40,258 bases of DNA from CAYGBW01 sp964348185 (GCA_964348185.1 CAYGBW010000046.1:1-40258), one strand, 5' to 3'. Counted from the stretch's first letter, positions 6,822 to 15,251 are shown. The notes: generated by a model from the sequence alone, not told the origin. Made by a program: numbers and translations.

Positions 6822-7856
6822 TCAGGAGAATACCTGGTGGATTGCCTCAATGGCCTGGTCGATGTCTTTCTTGCTCACGTCCATATGCGTGACAGCACGG
6901 ATCCGGTTTTGGGATACGGGTAACATCAAGACGCCCCGCTGTTTCAAATGTTCGACGACTGAAGGAGCATCCATGCCGGTCCCTGCAACATCGAAGATGA
7001 CGATGTTGGTTTCCACGTCGTCTGGATTGATGGTAAGCCCTTCCATGGCATGGAGGGCTCTTGCGAGCTCTTTTGCATTGTCGTGGTCCTCCTTGAGCCT
7101 CGAAATGTTGTGCTCGAGCGCATATATTCCGGCCGCAGCGAGAATACCCACCTGACGCATGCCACCGCCAAACATCTTTCGGTAACGGTGGACGGTGTCT
7201 ATCAGTTTGGTTGAGCCAACGACGAGGGATCCCACCGGACAGCCAAGTCCCTTGGACAGGCAGAACGCGACCGAGTCAAAGTAGCGTGCGTATTCTCTTG
7301 GCTCAATTCCAGATGCGACCGAAGCATTGAAGAGTCTGGCCCCGTCGAGGTGCATGAGGAGGCCCTTCTCTTCTGCCAACTCGCGGATTTTGACGATCTC
7401 CACAAGAGGGTATACCGAGCCGCCGCTCCCATTGTGGGTGTTTTCAAGAGAGATCAAGCGCGTCTGCGCGAAGTGATGGTCCTCGGGTCGAATAGCCTCT
7501 CTGATCTGCTGAGCCTCGAGAACCCCCCGTCTCCCTCTGAGGGTATGCGCCAGAACCCCCGAAAGGGCGGCAATGCCCCCGGCTTCGTAATTGACCGTAT
7601 GGCAGCCCTTTTCTGCAATGACTTCATCCCCATGGTGGGTTTGGGCCCTGATGGCCAGTTGATTGGCCATTGTTCCGGAAGAGACGAAGATCGCCGCCTC
7701 TTTACCCAGGAGGCCGGCAGCTTTCTCCTGAAGTGCGTTGACGGTCGGGTCTTCGCCAAATACATCATCACCAACCTCGGCTTCTGTCATAATTCTCCTC
7801 ATTTCAGGGCTGGGTTTTGTAACGGTGTCGCTCCTCAAATCGATAGGTTTCTCCAT
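6822..7856 (-). CDS. ltaE: low-specificity L-threonine aldolase
   Basis: 344 residues from ATG 7856. This start has a strong GGAAAGGA site and leaves the family's own N-terminus (MEKPIDLRSDTVTKPSPEMR). It is a fold-type I pyridoxal-phosphate enzyme that cleaves L-threonine or L-allo-threonine to glycine and acetaldehyde in the cytosol. Visible landmarks are 'FGEDPTVNALQ', 'FVSSGTMANQLAIR' (cofactor phosphate region), 'HLDGARLFNAS' (Asp contacting the pyridine nitrogen) and the Schiff-base lysine in 'FCLSKGLGCPVGS'. Length matches the family. It is a single-gene unit, and the allo-specificity cannot be told from sequence alone. Confidence 0.93.
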   Translation of the reverse strand: MEKPIDLRSDTVTKPSPEMRRIMTEAEVGDDVFGEDPTVNALQEKAAGLLGKEAAIFVSSGTMANQLAIRAQTHHGDEVIAEKGCHTVNYEAGGIAALSGVLAHTLRGRRGVLEAQQIREAIRPEDHHFAQTRLISLENTHNGSGGSVYPLVEIVKIRELAEEKGLLMHLDGARLFNASVASGIEPREYARYFDSVAFCLSKGLGCPVGSLVVGSTKLIDTVHRYRKMFGGGMRQVGILAAAGIYALEHNISRLKEDHDNAKELARALHAMEGLTINPDDVETNIVIFDVAGTGMDAPSVVEHLKQRGVLMLPVSQNRIRAVTHMDVSKKDIDQAIEAIHQVFS

Positions 7857-8078
7857 GATGGTCCTTTCCAATCGGTTTTTCGAGAGTCTATAAGCGAAAA
7901 TAACGAACGGTGTCAAGAGGAGCTCAGCTGGTTATTTTGGGGCGGGCCTGGGACTTGACTGAAGGGGTTGAATCTGAAATGATGATGTCATGGTTTCATC
8001 CAGAGATGCGAACCCAGTTCGCTTCGCTCACCATGATCTCCAATCCAAAATCCTCAATCCCAAGAGAGGAGCCTTACC

Positions 8079-8687
8079 ATGAAAAGGATGCTTCTTTGGC
8101 AATTTGCATTGATTTTTCTCCTTTTGGCGGCCTGCGGGGGCAGGAAGACTTACCCTGTCGATTTAAGATATGTGCCCCAGACCCCTCCCAGCCTCAAAGC
8201 GGAAAAGGCCAAGGTGGCGGTGGCCCCTGTCATCAACAAGAGAAGCACCAGAAATGATGTGGGGATTCGAAAAAAGCTGGATGGAAGCGTGGATCAATTC
8301 ACGACCGCTCCTACCACGGTCAGTGAGGGTGTTCAGAAGGCCATAGAGAAATTCTTGCGTGCCCATGGCTTTACGGTTGTGGAAACACCGGAATGGGACT
8401 TCAAGCCCGAGAGCCTTTCGAGAATCGACGCTCACCTGGTCGTGGGAGGTGAAATCAACCGATTCTGGAGTCGGGCCGAATCGAAGGTAGGAAGAACAAT
8501 CGTCAGAACCGAGCTCGACCTCACCATCTATTTGGGAAAACCCGAAGAGGGGAAAGTGCTGAGCCAGAGTGTAGAGATTGACCGTGAGGTTACTCAGATC
8601 ATCTTTTCATCAGATAAGATCGAGAAGACCCTCAACGAGAGCCTGTCGGAGGCTATCGAGTCTGCCTTCGCAAAGCTGTTGGGGTGA
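8079..8687 (+). CDS. outer-membrane lipoprotein, YajG-like
   Basis: 202 residues, with a signal peptide ending in the lipobox 'LLLAAC' (Cys about 19) followed by GG, which would favour outer-membrane sorting. The mature part 'VAVAPVINKRSTRNDVGIRKKLDG...APTTVSEGVQKAIEKFLRAHGFTVVE...HLVVGGEINRFW' has the strand-helix pattern of the YajG/LPS-associated lipoprotein group (uncharacterised in general). GAGAGGAG precedes the ATG. It stands upstream of the HU gene in the same direction but with its own promoter-containing gap in between. Role unknown, and the family call is from memory of the pattern. Confidence 0.65.
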   Translation: MKRMLLWQFALIFLLLAACGGRKTYPVDLRYVPQTPPSLKAEKAKVAVAPVINKRSTRNDVGIRKKLDGSVDQFTTAPTTVSEGVQKAIEKFLRAHGFTVVETPEWDFKPESLSRIDAHLVVGGEINRFWSRAESKVGRTIVRTELDLTIYLGKPEEGKVLSQSVEIDREVTQIIFSSDKIEKTLNESLSEAIESAFAKLLG

Positions 8688-8748
8688 GGAGGACGATGAA
8701 ATCCCTTTCCATCTCCCAGAAAATCAGGGGATTTCAGAAAAAATTGTA

Positions 8749-8777
8749 TTGACTTTTCCGGAATAACCTGCTTTATT
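8749..8777 (+). promoter_or_regulatory. candidate sigma-70 promoter for the HU gene
   Basis: TTGACT (8749-8754), a 17-base spacer and TTTATT (8772-8777) lie about 150 bases before the HU start, in an AT-rich patch between two genes. The match in the -35 is 5 of 6; the -10 is weaker, with an alternative TATTCT at 8774. Confidence 0.4.
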
Positions 8778-8928
8778 CTATATTTATCGGGAGAAAAGCT
8801 TGCGGGGCAAGCTCATCAAGGGTTTCCAGATACGACTTTCATCGATACTCTATGGGTAATGGATTCCCGAAATCTTGTCTGCTGCAAGGCTCCTGGATGA
8901 AAAAATCGATGTGAGGGAGGTAAATTAC

Positions 8929-9201
8929 ATGACAAAGGCTGATTTGGTTGCATCCATTGCAAAGGACGCAGACATCACAAAGGCAGCGGCAGAGAAGGCA
9001 TTGAACGCTTGTGCGGCAACGGTGACGAATGTCTTGAAAAAGGGAGACAAGATTACCCTGACCGGTTTCGGGACATTCTCTGTTGCCCGGAGGAAGGCAC
9101 GGATGGGCCGGAATCCCAGGACCGGTAAAGAGATAAGAATCGGAGCCACAAAAGTAGCCAAATTCAAACCAGGAAACAAGCTGAGGAGTGCTATCGGTTA
9201 G
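8929..9201 (+). CDS. HU-family DNA-binding protein
   Basis: 90 residues from ATG 8929, preceded by GGGAGG with good spacing. The upstream in-frame TTG at 8875 would add a non-family leader. The whole protein is one HU/IHF domain: an N-terminal helical dimer part ('MTKADLVASIAKDADITKAA'), 'GDKITLTGFGTFSV' and the DNA-arm signature 'RKARMGRNPRTGKEIRI', ending 'FKPGNKLRSAI'. The 'GRNPRTG' with Pro at the arm tip bends and intercalates DNA. Such proteins compact the nucleoid and assist recombination and replication. It behaves as a single-gene unit with its own promoter and a hairpin after it. HU versus IHF subunit cannot be settled without alignment, but HU is favoured. Confidence 0.92.
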   Translation: MTKADLVASIAKDADITKAAAEKALNACAATVTNVLKKGDKITLTGFGTFSVARRKARMGRNPRTGKEIRIGATKVAKFKPGNKLRSAIG

Positions 9202-9212
9202 GTCAGGACTTT

Positions 9213-9236
9213 GGGGGGGGTCTTCCCCCCTTCTCT
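9213..9236 (+). terminator. G/C hairpin after the HU gene
   Basis: GGGGGG, loop TCTT, CCCCCC (9215-9230) followed by TTCTCTCC. A rho-independent terminator is plausible but its T-tract is poor. Confidence 0.4.
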
Positions 9237-9376
9237 CCTAATAGGGATTCCCCCTTCCTTTTCCAGGTGAGGCTGTGTTCTGTCCGTTCTCACGTGGCCG
9301 GGGAAGAGGTGTCCCTTTCCGCAGGGGTGGGTCATCCTTCAGGTGGGACAGGGTTCTGGGGGAGGAAGGAAAACCT

Positions 9377-9664
9377 ATGGCGTTGAAAAGAGTCCTCGTC
9401 GGTGGGATGATCGTCTTATTCATGAGCGCTTCCGCGTCGGTTTCGGGGGCGCGTGAACCTAAAGGAGCAAGGGTCGAAGACATTGTTGATCTCGTCGTGT
9501 TGCGTCCTGCGGGCTGTATTGCCACCGTCGCCGGGGCAGGTCTCTTTGTGCTGACCCTCCCCTTCACGGTTCCGACCCGTAGCGTAAACGAAGCGGCGCA
9601 GGCGTTCGTGGTGGCCCCTTTCAATTACACCTTTTCAAGACCTTTTCCAGACAGAGACCTCTAG
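9377..9664 (+). CDS. small exported hypothetical protein
   Basis: 95 residues from ATG 9377, which has GGAGGAAGG about 5 bases upstream. The start at 9275 lacks a site and would extend into the gap. A signal peptide covers about 1-26 (KRVLVGGMIVLFMSASASVSGA). The mature part 'VEDIVDLVVLRPAGCIATVAGAGLFVLTLPFTVP' holds one further hydrophobic segment, and the end 'AAQAFVVAPFNYTFSRPF' contains the 'P..YTF.RP' pattern seen in many short uncharacterised envelope proteins. No catalytic motif. It is probably periplasmic or inner-membrane associated. Function unknown. Confidence 0.6.
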   Translation: MALKRVLVGGMIVLFMSASASVSGAREPKGARVEDIVDLVVLRPAGCIATVAGAGLFVLTLPFTVPTRSVNEAAQAFVVAPFNYTFSRPFPDRDL

Positions 9665-9794
9665 ACACGCCCCCCTCCGGTCTTATCCCTTTCGGGCACT
9701 GATAAGCCTCCCGAAGTGCTCATCCCTCTAGAACTCCTTGAATCCCCCAGCCGTTTTTGTTAGCTTTAATCGAATCCATCGAGTGAAGGGCGAC

Positions 9795-11705
9795 ATGAAG
9801 CAGATTGTTCTGGGGACGGCGGGTCATATCGACCATGGGAAGACGGCTCTGATAAAGGCTTTGACAGGGGTCGATACAGACCGCCTGAAAGAGGAGAGGG
9901 AGCGGGGTATCACGATCGAGCTCGGCTTTGCCGCTCTCACGCTTCCCAATGGCCTCCAACTCGGAATTGTGGACGTTCCAGGTCATGAGAAGTTCGTCAA
10001 GCACATGGTGGCGGGTGCATGGGGCATTGACATTGTGGCTCTCATTGTGGCAGCCGATGAGGGGATCATGCCCCAGACACGTGAGCACCTGGATATCTGT
10101 CGGCTACTCAACGTGAAGAAAGGCCTCGTGGTCATAACAAAAATCGACCTTGCCGACGAGGAATTGATCCAGCTGGTCGAGGAAGAGGTGTGCGACTTTG
10201 TCAAAGGCACCTTTCTAGATGGGGAGCCCATCGCCCGAGTTTCGTCTCTCACGGGTCAGGGGATTCCTGGCCTCTTGAAAGCGCTGGAAAAACTCGCCCA
10301 GGAGACGGAAGAGCGTCCAGCAGACGGTCTCTTCCGACTTCCTATCGACCGCGTTTTTGTCATGAAAGGGTTTGGAACGGTGGTAACAGGAACCATGGTT
10401 TCTGGGCAGGTACGTGTCGGCGGCAGTGTTCAGATCCTTCCATCGGGACACGAGGCCAAGGTGAGGGGAATTCAGGTTCACAATCGACAGGTTGAAGAGG
10501 CCAAGGCAGGTCAGAGGACCGCCTTGAACCTCCAAGGATTAGAAAAAACAATGATCGCACGGGGGGAGGTGGTCTGCCAGCCCGGGTCCCTCGAGGCAAC
10601 GTCAGTCCTCGACGGAGAACTGGAGCACTTGAAATCCTCGCCTCGACCCTTGAGGAATCGCGTTCAACAGCGGTTTCACATCGGAACCAGCCTGGTGCCA
10701 GGTCGCATCATTCTACTGGATCGGGAGGAACTGAAGCCAGGGGAGAAGTGCATGGTGCAATTTCGTCTTGAAGCGCCTGTGGTGGCTCTCCCCCAGGACC
10801 GATTTGTGATTCGTGGATCGTCCGTTGTGCAAACCCTGGCGGGAGGAATCGTTCTCAACAATCATCCCTCCAGGCATAAACGATTCAATCCCACGATCAT
10901 TGAAGAACTGACCCTTCTACGGGACGGGTCGCCACACGAAGTGGTCACATACCACGTCCGTCAGAGTAGCTATGGTGGGCTCTCTTTTTCAGAGCTTTGG
11001 GGAAGGATTGGCAATGTGTCCCCTGACCAGGTACGGACGACACTGGACAGGCTGATCCAGGACAACGAGATCATTGCTGTTGGGACTGAGGGTGTCCGGT
11101 ATATTCACCGAAACCTCTATGAGACGCTTAAGGAGGAGATTGGTCGCTGCCTGGAAGATTTCCACACCAAATCTCCCATGGCCCTGGGTCTCTCCAAAGA
11201 GGAGTTGAAGACGAAGCTTCCCAAGGCTGTCAAGCCTAGACTGTTTCAGTTGCTTCTCCAGGAGATGATTCAGACGAATCAAGTGATTTTGGAAAAGGAG
11301 AAGATCCGTTTCTCCGGCCACCGAATATCGGTTCAAGAGGATCTCCTCGACCGGTTGGTCGGTACGATCCGGGAGGGGCAATTGACGCCGCCATCGGTGA
11401 AAGAGCTGGTCGATCGATTCTCCATGGATCAACAGGACCTGAAAAACCATCTGGAGCTTTTGGTCAATCGGGGGGTGTTGATCCGCCTCAAGGGTGATCT
11501 TTACTTTCACCGTGAACCGATCCTTCAGGTGAAGGAGGCCCTGGTGGATTTTATCAGAGCCAACAAGGAACTTACCCCCTCTCAGTTTAAGGACCTGACC
11601 AAGGTCTCCAGGAAGTTTGCCATCCCTCTTCTGGAATACTTCGACAACGCTAAAGTTACGCTTCGCGTGGGAGATAAACGGATTTTGAGAGGCAACTCCG
11701 GATAA
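9795..11705 (+). CDS. selB: selenocysteine-specific elongation factor SelB
   Basis: 636 residues from ATG 9795, with GAAGGG just upstream; the frame from 9738 adds a non-family leader. It delivers Sec-tRNA to UGA codons by binding a SECIS hairpin in the mRNA. Domain order: an EF-Tu-like GTPase with P-loop 'GTAGHIDHGKT' (7-17), 'DTDRLKEERERGITIELGFA', 'DVPGHEKF' and 'TKIDLAD'; then beta-barrels ('GFGTVVTGTMVSGQV'); and C-terminal winged helices from about residue 370 to the end that bind the SECIS RNA. 'DTDRLKEE(R/K)xRGITI-ELGFA' separates SelB from EF-Tu. It implies that the organism makes selenoproteins. selA, selC and selD are not in the window, nor is a UGA-interrupted gene. Confidence 0.95.
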   Translation: MKQIVLGTAGHIDHGKTALIKALTGVDTDRLKEERERGITIELGFAALTLPNGLQLGIVDVPGHEKFVKHMVAGAWGIDIVALIVAADEGIMPQTREHLDICRLLNVKKGLVVITKIDLADEELIQLVEEEVCDFVKGTFLDGEPIARVSSLTGQGIPGLLKALEKLAQETEERPADGLFRLPIDRVFVMKGFGTVVTGTMVSGQVRVGGSVQILPSGHEAKVRGIQVHNRQVEEAKAGQRTALNLQGLEKTMIARGEVVCQPGSLEATSVLDGELEHLKSSPRPLRNRVQQRFHIGTSLVPGRIILLDREELKPGEKCMVQFRLEAPVVALPQDRFVIRGSSVVQTLAGGIVLNNHPSRHKRFNPTIIEELTLLRDGSPHEVVTYHVRQSSYGGLSFSELWGRIGNVSPDQVRTTLDRLIQDNEIIAVGTEGVRYIHRNLYETLKEEIGRCLEDFHTKSPMALGLSKEELKTKLPKAVKPRLFQLLLQEMIQTNQVILEKEKIRFSGHRISVQEDLLDRLVGTIREGQLTPPSVKELVDRFSMDQQDLKNHLELLVNRGVLIRLKGDLYFHREPILQVKEALVDFIRANKELTPSQFKDLTKVSRKFAIPLLEYFDNAKVTLRVGDKRILRGNSG

Positions 11706-11806
11706 GGGGGCTCTTTATCTGGCCCGACAATCACCCCTGTACTGAGTTCAAAGTGACTTTCCCTCGGGGTGAGCGGGGGGTGTGAACCTTCCAAGGCAGA
11801 AGCACT

Positions 11807-12787
11807 ATGGCGCGTTTTCGCTTCCCTGATGAGACGAAGGCGAAGTCTCTGGTCAATCAGTACAAACGCTGCGACGTGTTCCGGTGTCAACAGGAGGGTC
11901 ATACGGCCTTTGACTACCGGGTTTCCGTCTACCATGTGCTGAAGGAGAAGCGGTGCTATCCTCACGGATGTCTCAGTTTCAGCTGGAAATGCGTCCGATT
12001 CAACAAGGGGCTATCATGCCCAAGGGGCTTCCGCCGCGCAGGAAGGATGTGCTTTGGGTGCCGGTATTTTGTTGATGAAAAGATTAACCATCGTTCGAAG
12101 GTCGTCCTATCCCCAGAGAGGTTCGAGGCTTTTAAGAGTGAGTTGCGGGAGTTTGAGAATTGGGTAGAGGAACTCCAGGGTAGGGAGGTGAATTACTCGG
12201 GAACTGTCTTTTCTGTGAAACCTCACCTGAGTGTGGATCCGTCTCGAAACAGGGGGGTATCGTTTCACGGATTTCTGGTGATCCTGAAGGACGGCTTTGT
12301 GAATCTCGTTCAATTCAGGGACTTCTGCTACCTTAGGGAAAGCGGAAGGGTCCAGGAGAAGCACCGATTCAGACCGGGCGACCGGCTGGATTTTTTTGCT
12401 CGTTTCAGCCAGAACAGGGGGAGGATCATACTCGAGGGAGTTAATCGTGTCGAGGTGGAACATCGAGAAGAGGGTTCCTGGTGGACCGAGAGAAAAGCCC
12501 GCTTGGCTCTTCAGACGGGTACCCTCCTGGAGGGACAGCCGGAGAAGTGTCTCAATTGTGAGAAAGGCTGCCTGGTAGACGCGAAACAGGGTGACGGGAG
12601 AGGCACGAGAATTCATCGTCGTCTATTTTGTCTGGAGGGGGTTAGGGATCCGTGGCTTTGCGTCCGGGTGGGGGCTAGGGAAGAGAAGGGGGATGAATGT
12701 GGTATCCGCCGAAATCGGCCCGCTGAGAAGAACAGATTGACAACCCGCTCGCATATCGCGATAGGCGAGCCGATTTTCCGCCGCTAA
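11807..12787 (+). CDS. cysteine-rich hypothetical protein with two Cys clusters
   Basis: 326 residues that I do not recognise. The N-terminal cluster is C22-x4-C27, then C50, C55, C62, C71 and the pair C82-x2-C85. Eight cysteines in 64 residues suggest zinc or an Fe-S cluster. The middle (about 115-215) is rich in beta-prone and basic residues with 'EVNYSGTVFSVKPHL' and 'FRPGDRLDFFARFSQNRGRIILEGVNRVEV', reminiscent of an OB-fold nucleic-acid module. A second cluster 'CLNCEKGC' (248-255) plus C275 may form another metal site. The last 45 residues are Arg/Glu-rich and poorly structured. No signal peptide, so cytosolic. It lies about 100 bases after selB in the same direction, but no functional link is shown. 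The start at 11807 lacks a strong ribosome site. Confidence 0.6.
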   Translation: MARFRFPDETKAKSLVNQYKRCDVFRCQQEGHTAFDYRVSVYHVLKEKRCYPHGCLSFSWKCVRFNKGLSCPRGFRRAGRMCFGCRYFVDEKINHRSKVVLSPERFEAFKSELREFENWVEELQGREVNYSGTVFSVKPHLSVDPSRNRGVSFHGFLVILKDGFVNLVQFRDFCYLRESGRVQEKHRFRPGDRLDFFARFSQNRGRIILEGVNRVEVEHREEGSWWTERKARLALQTGTLLEGQPEKCLNCEKGCLVDAKQGDGRGTRIHRRLFCLEGVRDPWLCVRVGAREEKGDECGIRRNRPAEKNRLTTRSHIAIGEPIFRR

Positions 12788-12819
12788 CATGAGGCAAGGG
12801 CCGCCGAGGAGAGGGGTTG

Positions 12820-13317
12820 ATGGAGCATCTCTGGGCGCCATGGCGTATAAAGTACATCCTGTCCGAGAAGGGGGGAGACTGCATCTTTTGTGTCAAACCC
12901 TCCCGAAGGGAAGACCGCAAGCGGTTGATTCTCTGTCGGAACCCGCACTCCATCCTCATGATGAATCTCTTCCCCTATAATAGCGGTCACCTTATGGTGG
13001 CTCCCATAAAGCACACCGGCAATCTGGAAGCGTTGACATCCGAAGAGCTCAGTGACCTATCGGACCTTTTGCAAAAGGCTGTCTCCCTTCTCAGGAGAGC
13101 GATTGAGCCGCAGGGATTTAATATTGGAATGAATATCGGCCAGATAGCGGGAGCAGGAGTCACGGATCATCTTCATTTTCATGTGGTTCCTCGGTGGAGT
13201 GGGGACGTGAACTTCATGCCCATAGTAAGCGAGACAACGGTTGTGCCCGAGGCCTTGGATAAGACATACGATAAGCTCAGTTCTGTCTTGAAAGAGATGG
13301 ACCGAGAGGGTGAATGA
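12820..13317 (+). CDS. HIT-family nucleotide hydrolase/phosphorylase
   Basis: 165 residues. Begins 'MEHLWAPWRIKYIL' and has a zinc-type 'CIFC' pair near residue 22. The 'NLFPYNSGHLMVAPIKH' strand and the catalytic histidine triad in 'HLHFHVVPRW' follow. These proteins hydrolyse or phosphorolyse nucleotide-phosphate linkages such as Ap4A or AMP conjugates in the cytosol. The 'WAPWR' start and CxxC are typical of a subgroup related to Ap4A phosphorylase. The ATG at 12820 is chosen over TTG 12817 because GGAGAGGGG lies just upstream. Its stop overlaps the next start (ATGA), indicating translational coupling with the LapA-domain gene. Confidence 0.88.
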   Translation: MEHLWAPWRIKYILSEKGGDCIFCVKPSRREDRKRLILCRNPHSILMMNLFPYNSGHLMVAPIKHTGNLEALTSEELSDLSDLLQKAVSLLRRAIEPQGFNIGMNIGQIAGAGVTDHLHFHVVPRWSGDVNFMPIVSETTVVPEALDKTYDKLSSVLKEMDREGE

Positions 13318-13655
13318 AAATCCTGAAGAGGCTCCTGTTTGGCCTGCTGCTTCTCCTTATTCTCAGCGTTTCCGTGAAAAATGCCGGGAATGTGAGATTC
13401 AGATATTTCGGTTTGATTGACTCTTTCGAAATCCCGTTGTTTCTCGTCCTCCTCCTATCGGGTCTTCTCGGGACATTTACCGGGGCAATCGTCGGTTCGA
13501 TCAACCGTTATCGGCTGGAAAAAACGATTCGGAGACAGCGAGAGATCATGGGGAAGCTCCAGGCAGAGGTCAGCTCTCTGAGGAACCTGACCTTCAGCGG
13601 CTCCAATGACGAGGGGAACAATAGAGTCCGACGGGCGCGTGGGAATTGGGTTTGA
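13314..13655 (+). CDS. LapA-domain (DUF1049) inner-membrane protein
   Basis: 113 residues with two membrane segments (about 7-22 and 41-62) separated by a short loop 'SVKNAGNVRFRYFGLIDSFEIP', then a coiled coil ('INRYRLEKTIRRQREIMGKLQAEVSSLRN'). This is the layout of the LapA/YciS family, which in E. coli assists lipopolysaccharide assembly with LapB. No lapB is seen nearby. The ATG overlaps the HIT gene stop by 4 bases. The last 20 residues are basic and disordered. Confidence 0.8.
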   Translation: MKILKRLLFGLLLLLILSVSVKNAGNVRFRYFGLIDSFEIPLFLVLLLSGLLGTFTGAIVGSINRYRLEKTIRRQREIMGKLQAEVSSLRNLTFSGSNDEGNNRVRRARGNWV

Positions 13656-13661
13656 CGATTC

Positions 13662-14459
13662 ATGATGGTCATGGATTTCTTTGATCCCGAAAGCGATGGC
13701 ATTGTGCAACCCAGGGAGATGGTAAAACTCTTCACCACATCCCGAGGTGTCAGAGAAGAAGATCTGTCGCTTCCCTCCGTTGCCATTGTCACCTTCAGTC
13801 GGAGAATGCTGGATGGTTTCGTTCAAGTGGCGGGTGGGAACAGATTTGAGTCATGGCGGGGACGAAATTCTGGGCTCTTTTTGGCAACAGTGGGGGACCG
13901 GGCTATTGTCCTGACAAAATCTCCACAGGGTGCGCCAAATGCGGTGATTCTCGTGGAGGAATTGGTCGCTTTTGGAGTTAGGCGGGCCATTTTTGTGGGC
14001 TATTGCGGATCCATCCAGAGTGAGGTTGCTATCGGGGATCTTGTATTGCCCACCCAGGCTGTTCGGGAGGAGGGGACATCCTACCATTATCTGCCCAGGG
14101 GAGTGCAATGCCGGCCGGACGGGCTACTCCTCCATGCACTCCGCCAGCGACTGCAGCAAAAGGGGGTGGCTGCTAACCCAGGAGCGATCTGGACCACCGA
14201 CGCCTTATACCGCGAAACAGAGGGGAAGATTGAAAGGTACCGTGCGAAGGGTATCCTGGCCGTAGAGATGGAAATGTCCGCCCTTTTTGCCTTGGGAGCC
14301 GTTCGAACGGTCGGTGTGGTGGCCCTTCTCCTGGTTTCTGATCATTTTTTCCATAAAAGTTGGACCCCTGGCTTTTTTCATCCCCGGTTGCTGGAGAGGG
14401 AAGGCCTCGTAGCTGGGATAATCCTGGACTGGATGAAGGAAGGGGGCTCCCCGTTCTGA
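13662..14459 (+). CDS. purine/uridine nucleoside phosphorylase family protein
   Basis: 265 residues of the PNP_UDP_1 fold. 'GAPNAVILVEELVAFGVRRAIFVGYCGSIQ' is the phosphate/ribose-binding region, 'LVLPTQAVREEGTSYHY' the following strand, 'AIWTTDALYRETEGKIERYR' the lid, and 'GILAVEMEMSALFALGA' carries the Glu-Met-Glu that contacts ribose. A conserved Asp in 'LLVSDHFF' would protonate the base. The N-terminal 40 residues are longer than in bacterial uridine phosphorylases. Purine versus pyrimidine use cannot be assigned. It follows the LapA-domain gene by 6 bases, so they are probably cotranscribed. Confidence 0.85.
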   Translation: MMVMDFFDPESDGIVQPREMVKLFTTSRGVREEDLSLPSVAIVTFSRRMLDGFVQVAGGNRFESWRGRNSGLFLATVGDRAIVLTKSPQGAPNAVILVEELVAFGVRRAIFVGYCGSIQSEVAIGDLVLPTQAVREEGTSYHYLPRGVQCRPDGLLLHALRQRLQQKGVAANPGAIWTTDALYRETEGKIERYRAKGILAVEMEMSALFALGAVRTVGVVALLLVSDHFFHKSWTPGFFHPRLLEREGLVAGIILDWMKEGGSPF

Positions 14460-14549
14460 TGGGTTGTCATTTCCACGGCTCAAAGGAATTCAGACGACAG
14501 GGCTCTAGGAGGAAGTTGAAACGCGTGGAAACTTCAGGCGATTTTTCAC

Positions 14550-14578
14550 TTGCATTCCCGTGCTTTCTATGATATAAA
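14550..14578 (+). promoter_or_regulatory. candidate promoter of the rimP-nusA-infB operon
   Basis: TTGCAT (14550-14555), a 17-base spacer and TATAAA (14573-14578) lie in an AT-rich stretch about 70 bases before rimP. A transcript starting near 14585 would run straight into the hairpin at 14607-14624. Confidence 0.5.
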
Positions 14579-14601
14579 TATTCTGATTTAGGGGTTCACT
14601 G

Positions 14602-14630
14602 AAAAAGTGGGCTTGGAAGCCCACTTTTTT
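14602..14630 (+). terminator. attenuator-like terminator hairpin in the rimP leader
   Basis: AAAAAGTGGGCT, a 4-base loop and AGCCCACTTTTTT form a textbook rho-independent terminator with an A-tract before it. It lies between a good promoter match and rimP. Its position, 20 bases upstream of the rimP start, fits premature-termination control of the nus operon. Hairpins with GTGGGC/GCCCAC before rimP are a recurrent proteobacterial theme. If it instead only ended the phosphorylase transcript, rimP would need another promoter, and none is visible after it. Confidence 0.75.
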
Positions 14631-14649
14631 ATTAGGAGAAGAAGGATCC

Positions 14650-15114
14650 ATGGGAAGTGACGCGGAGGTTCTGCAGAGAGTCAGGGAAATTGTGGAACCG
14701 ATTGTCCAATTTGAGGGCATGGAACTCGTTGACGTGGAGTATCGAGGAGAGAATAGAGGGCGCGTCCTACGACTGATCATCGATCGAGAGGGGGGGGTCA
14801 CCCTCGATGATTGTGCCTCTATAAGTCGGGAGGTCAACAGAAATCTGGACGTGGAGGGAATCCCACCGGGGCCTTACACCCTGGAAGTCTCTTCTCCTGG
14901 TCTGAATAGGCCTCTGAAGAGGGAGGCTGATTTTCAGCGATTCGCGAATCGACAGGTCAAGGTGAGAACGGCCGTCTCTATCGCAAACAGAAAAACTTTC
15001 AGGGGGAAGCTCTTGGCGTGCCATGATGGTGTGGTTGAGGTTGAATCGGAGAATCGCGTCATACAGATTCCCCTCAATCAGATCGCCAAGGCGAATCTGG
15101 AATACGAGTTTTGA
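14650..15114 (+). CDS. rimP: ribosome maturation factor RimP
   Basis: 154 residues, starting at an ATG with AGGAGAAGAAGG upstream. It assists assembly of the 30S subunit. The family signature is clear: 'VEGMELVDVEY'-like 'FEGMELVDVEYRGENRGRVL', 'LRLIIDREGGVTLDDCASIS' and 'PGPYTLEVSSPGLNRPLKRE'. A C-terminal SH3-like barrel ends 'VIQIPLNQIAKANLEYEF'. First gene of the nus operon. Confidence 0.95.
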   Translation: MGSDAEVLQRVREIVEPIVQFEGMELVDVEYRGENRGRVLRLIIDREGGVTLDDCASISREVNRNLDVEGIPPGPYTLEVSSPGLNRPLKREADFQRFANRQVKVRTAVSIANRKTFRGKLLACHDGVVEVESENRVIQIPLNQIAKANLEYEF

Positions 15115-15251
15115 CCGGTTGATCGAAGAGAGACCGAATTGTGACATGAGAGGCTACGGCCTTGTGTGACTCTTCTGGAGAACACAGAGCGTTTACAAGA
15201 AAGTGGCGGGGCCGTGTTCATAGTGGCTGAGAGATTCATAAGGAGGACGAT

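Noticed and set aside
11706..11806. Selenocysteine tRNA after selB
   Set aside because: No cloverleaf with a long acceptor/variable arm or UCA anticodon could be drawn.
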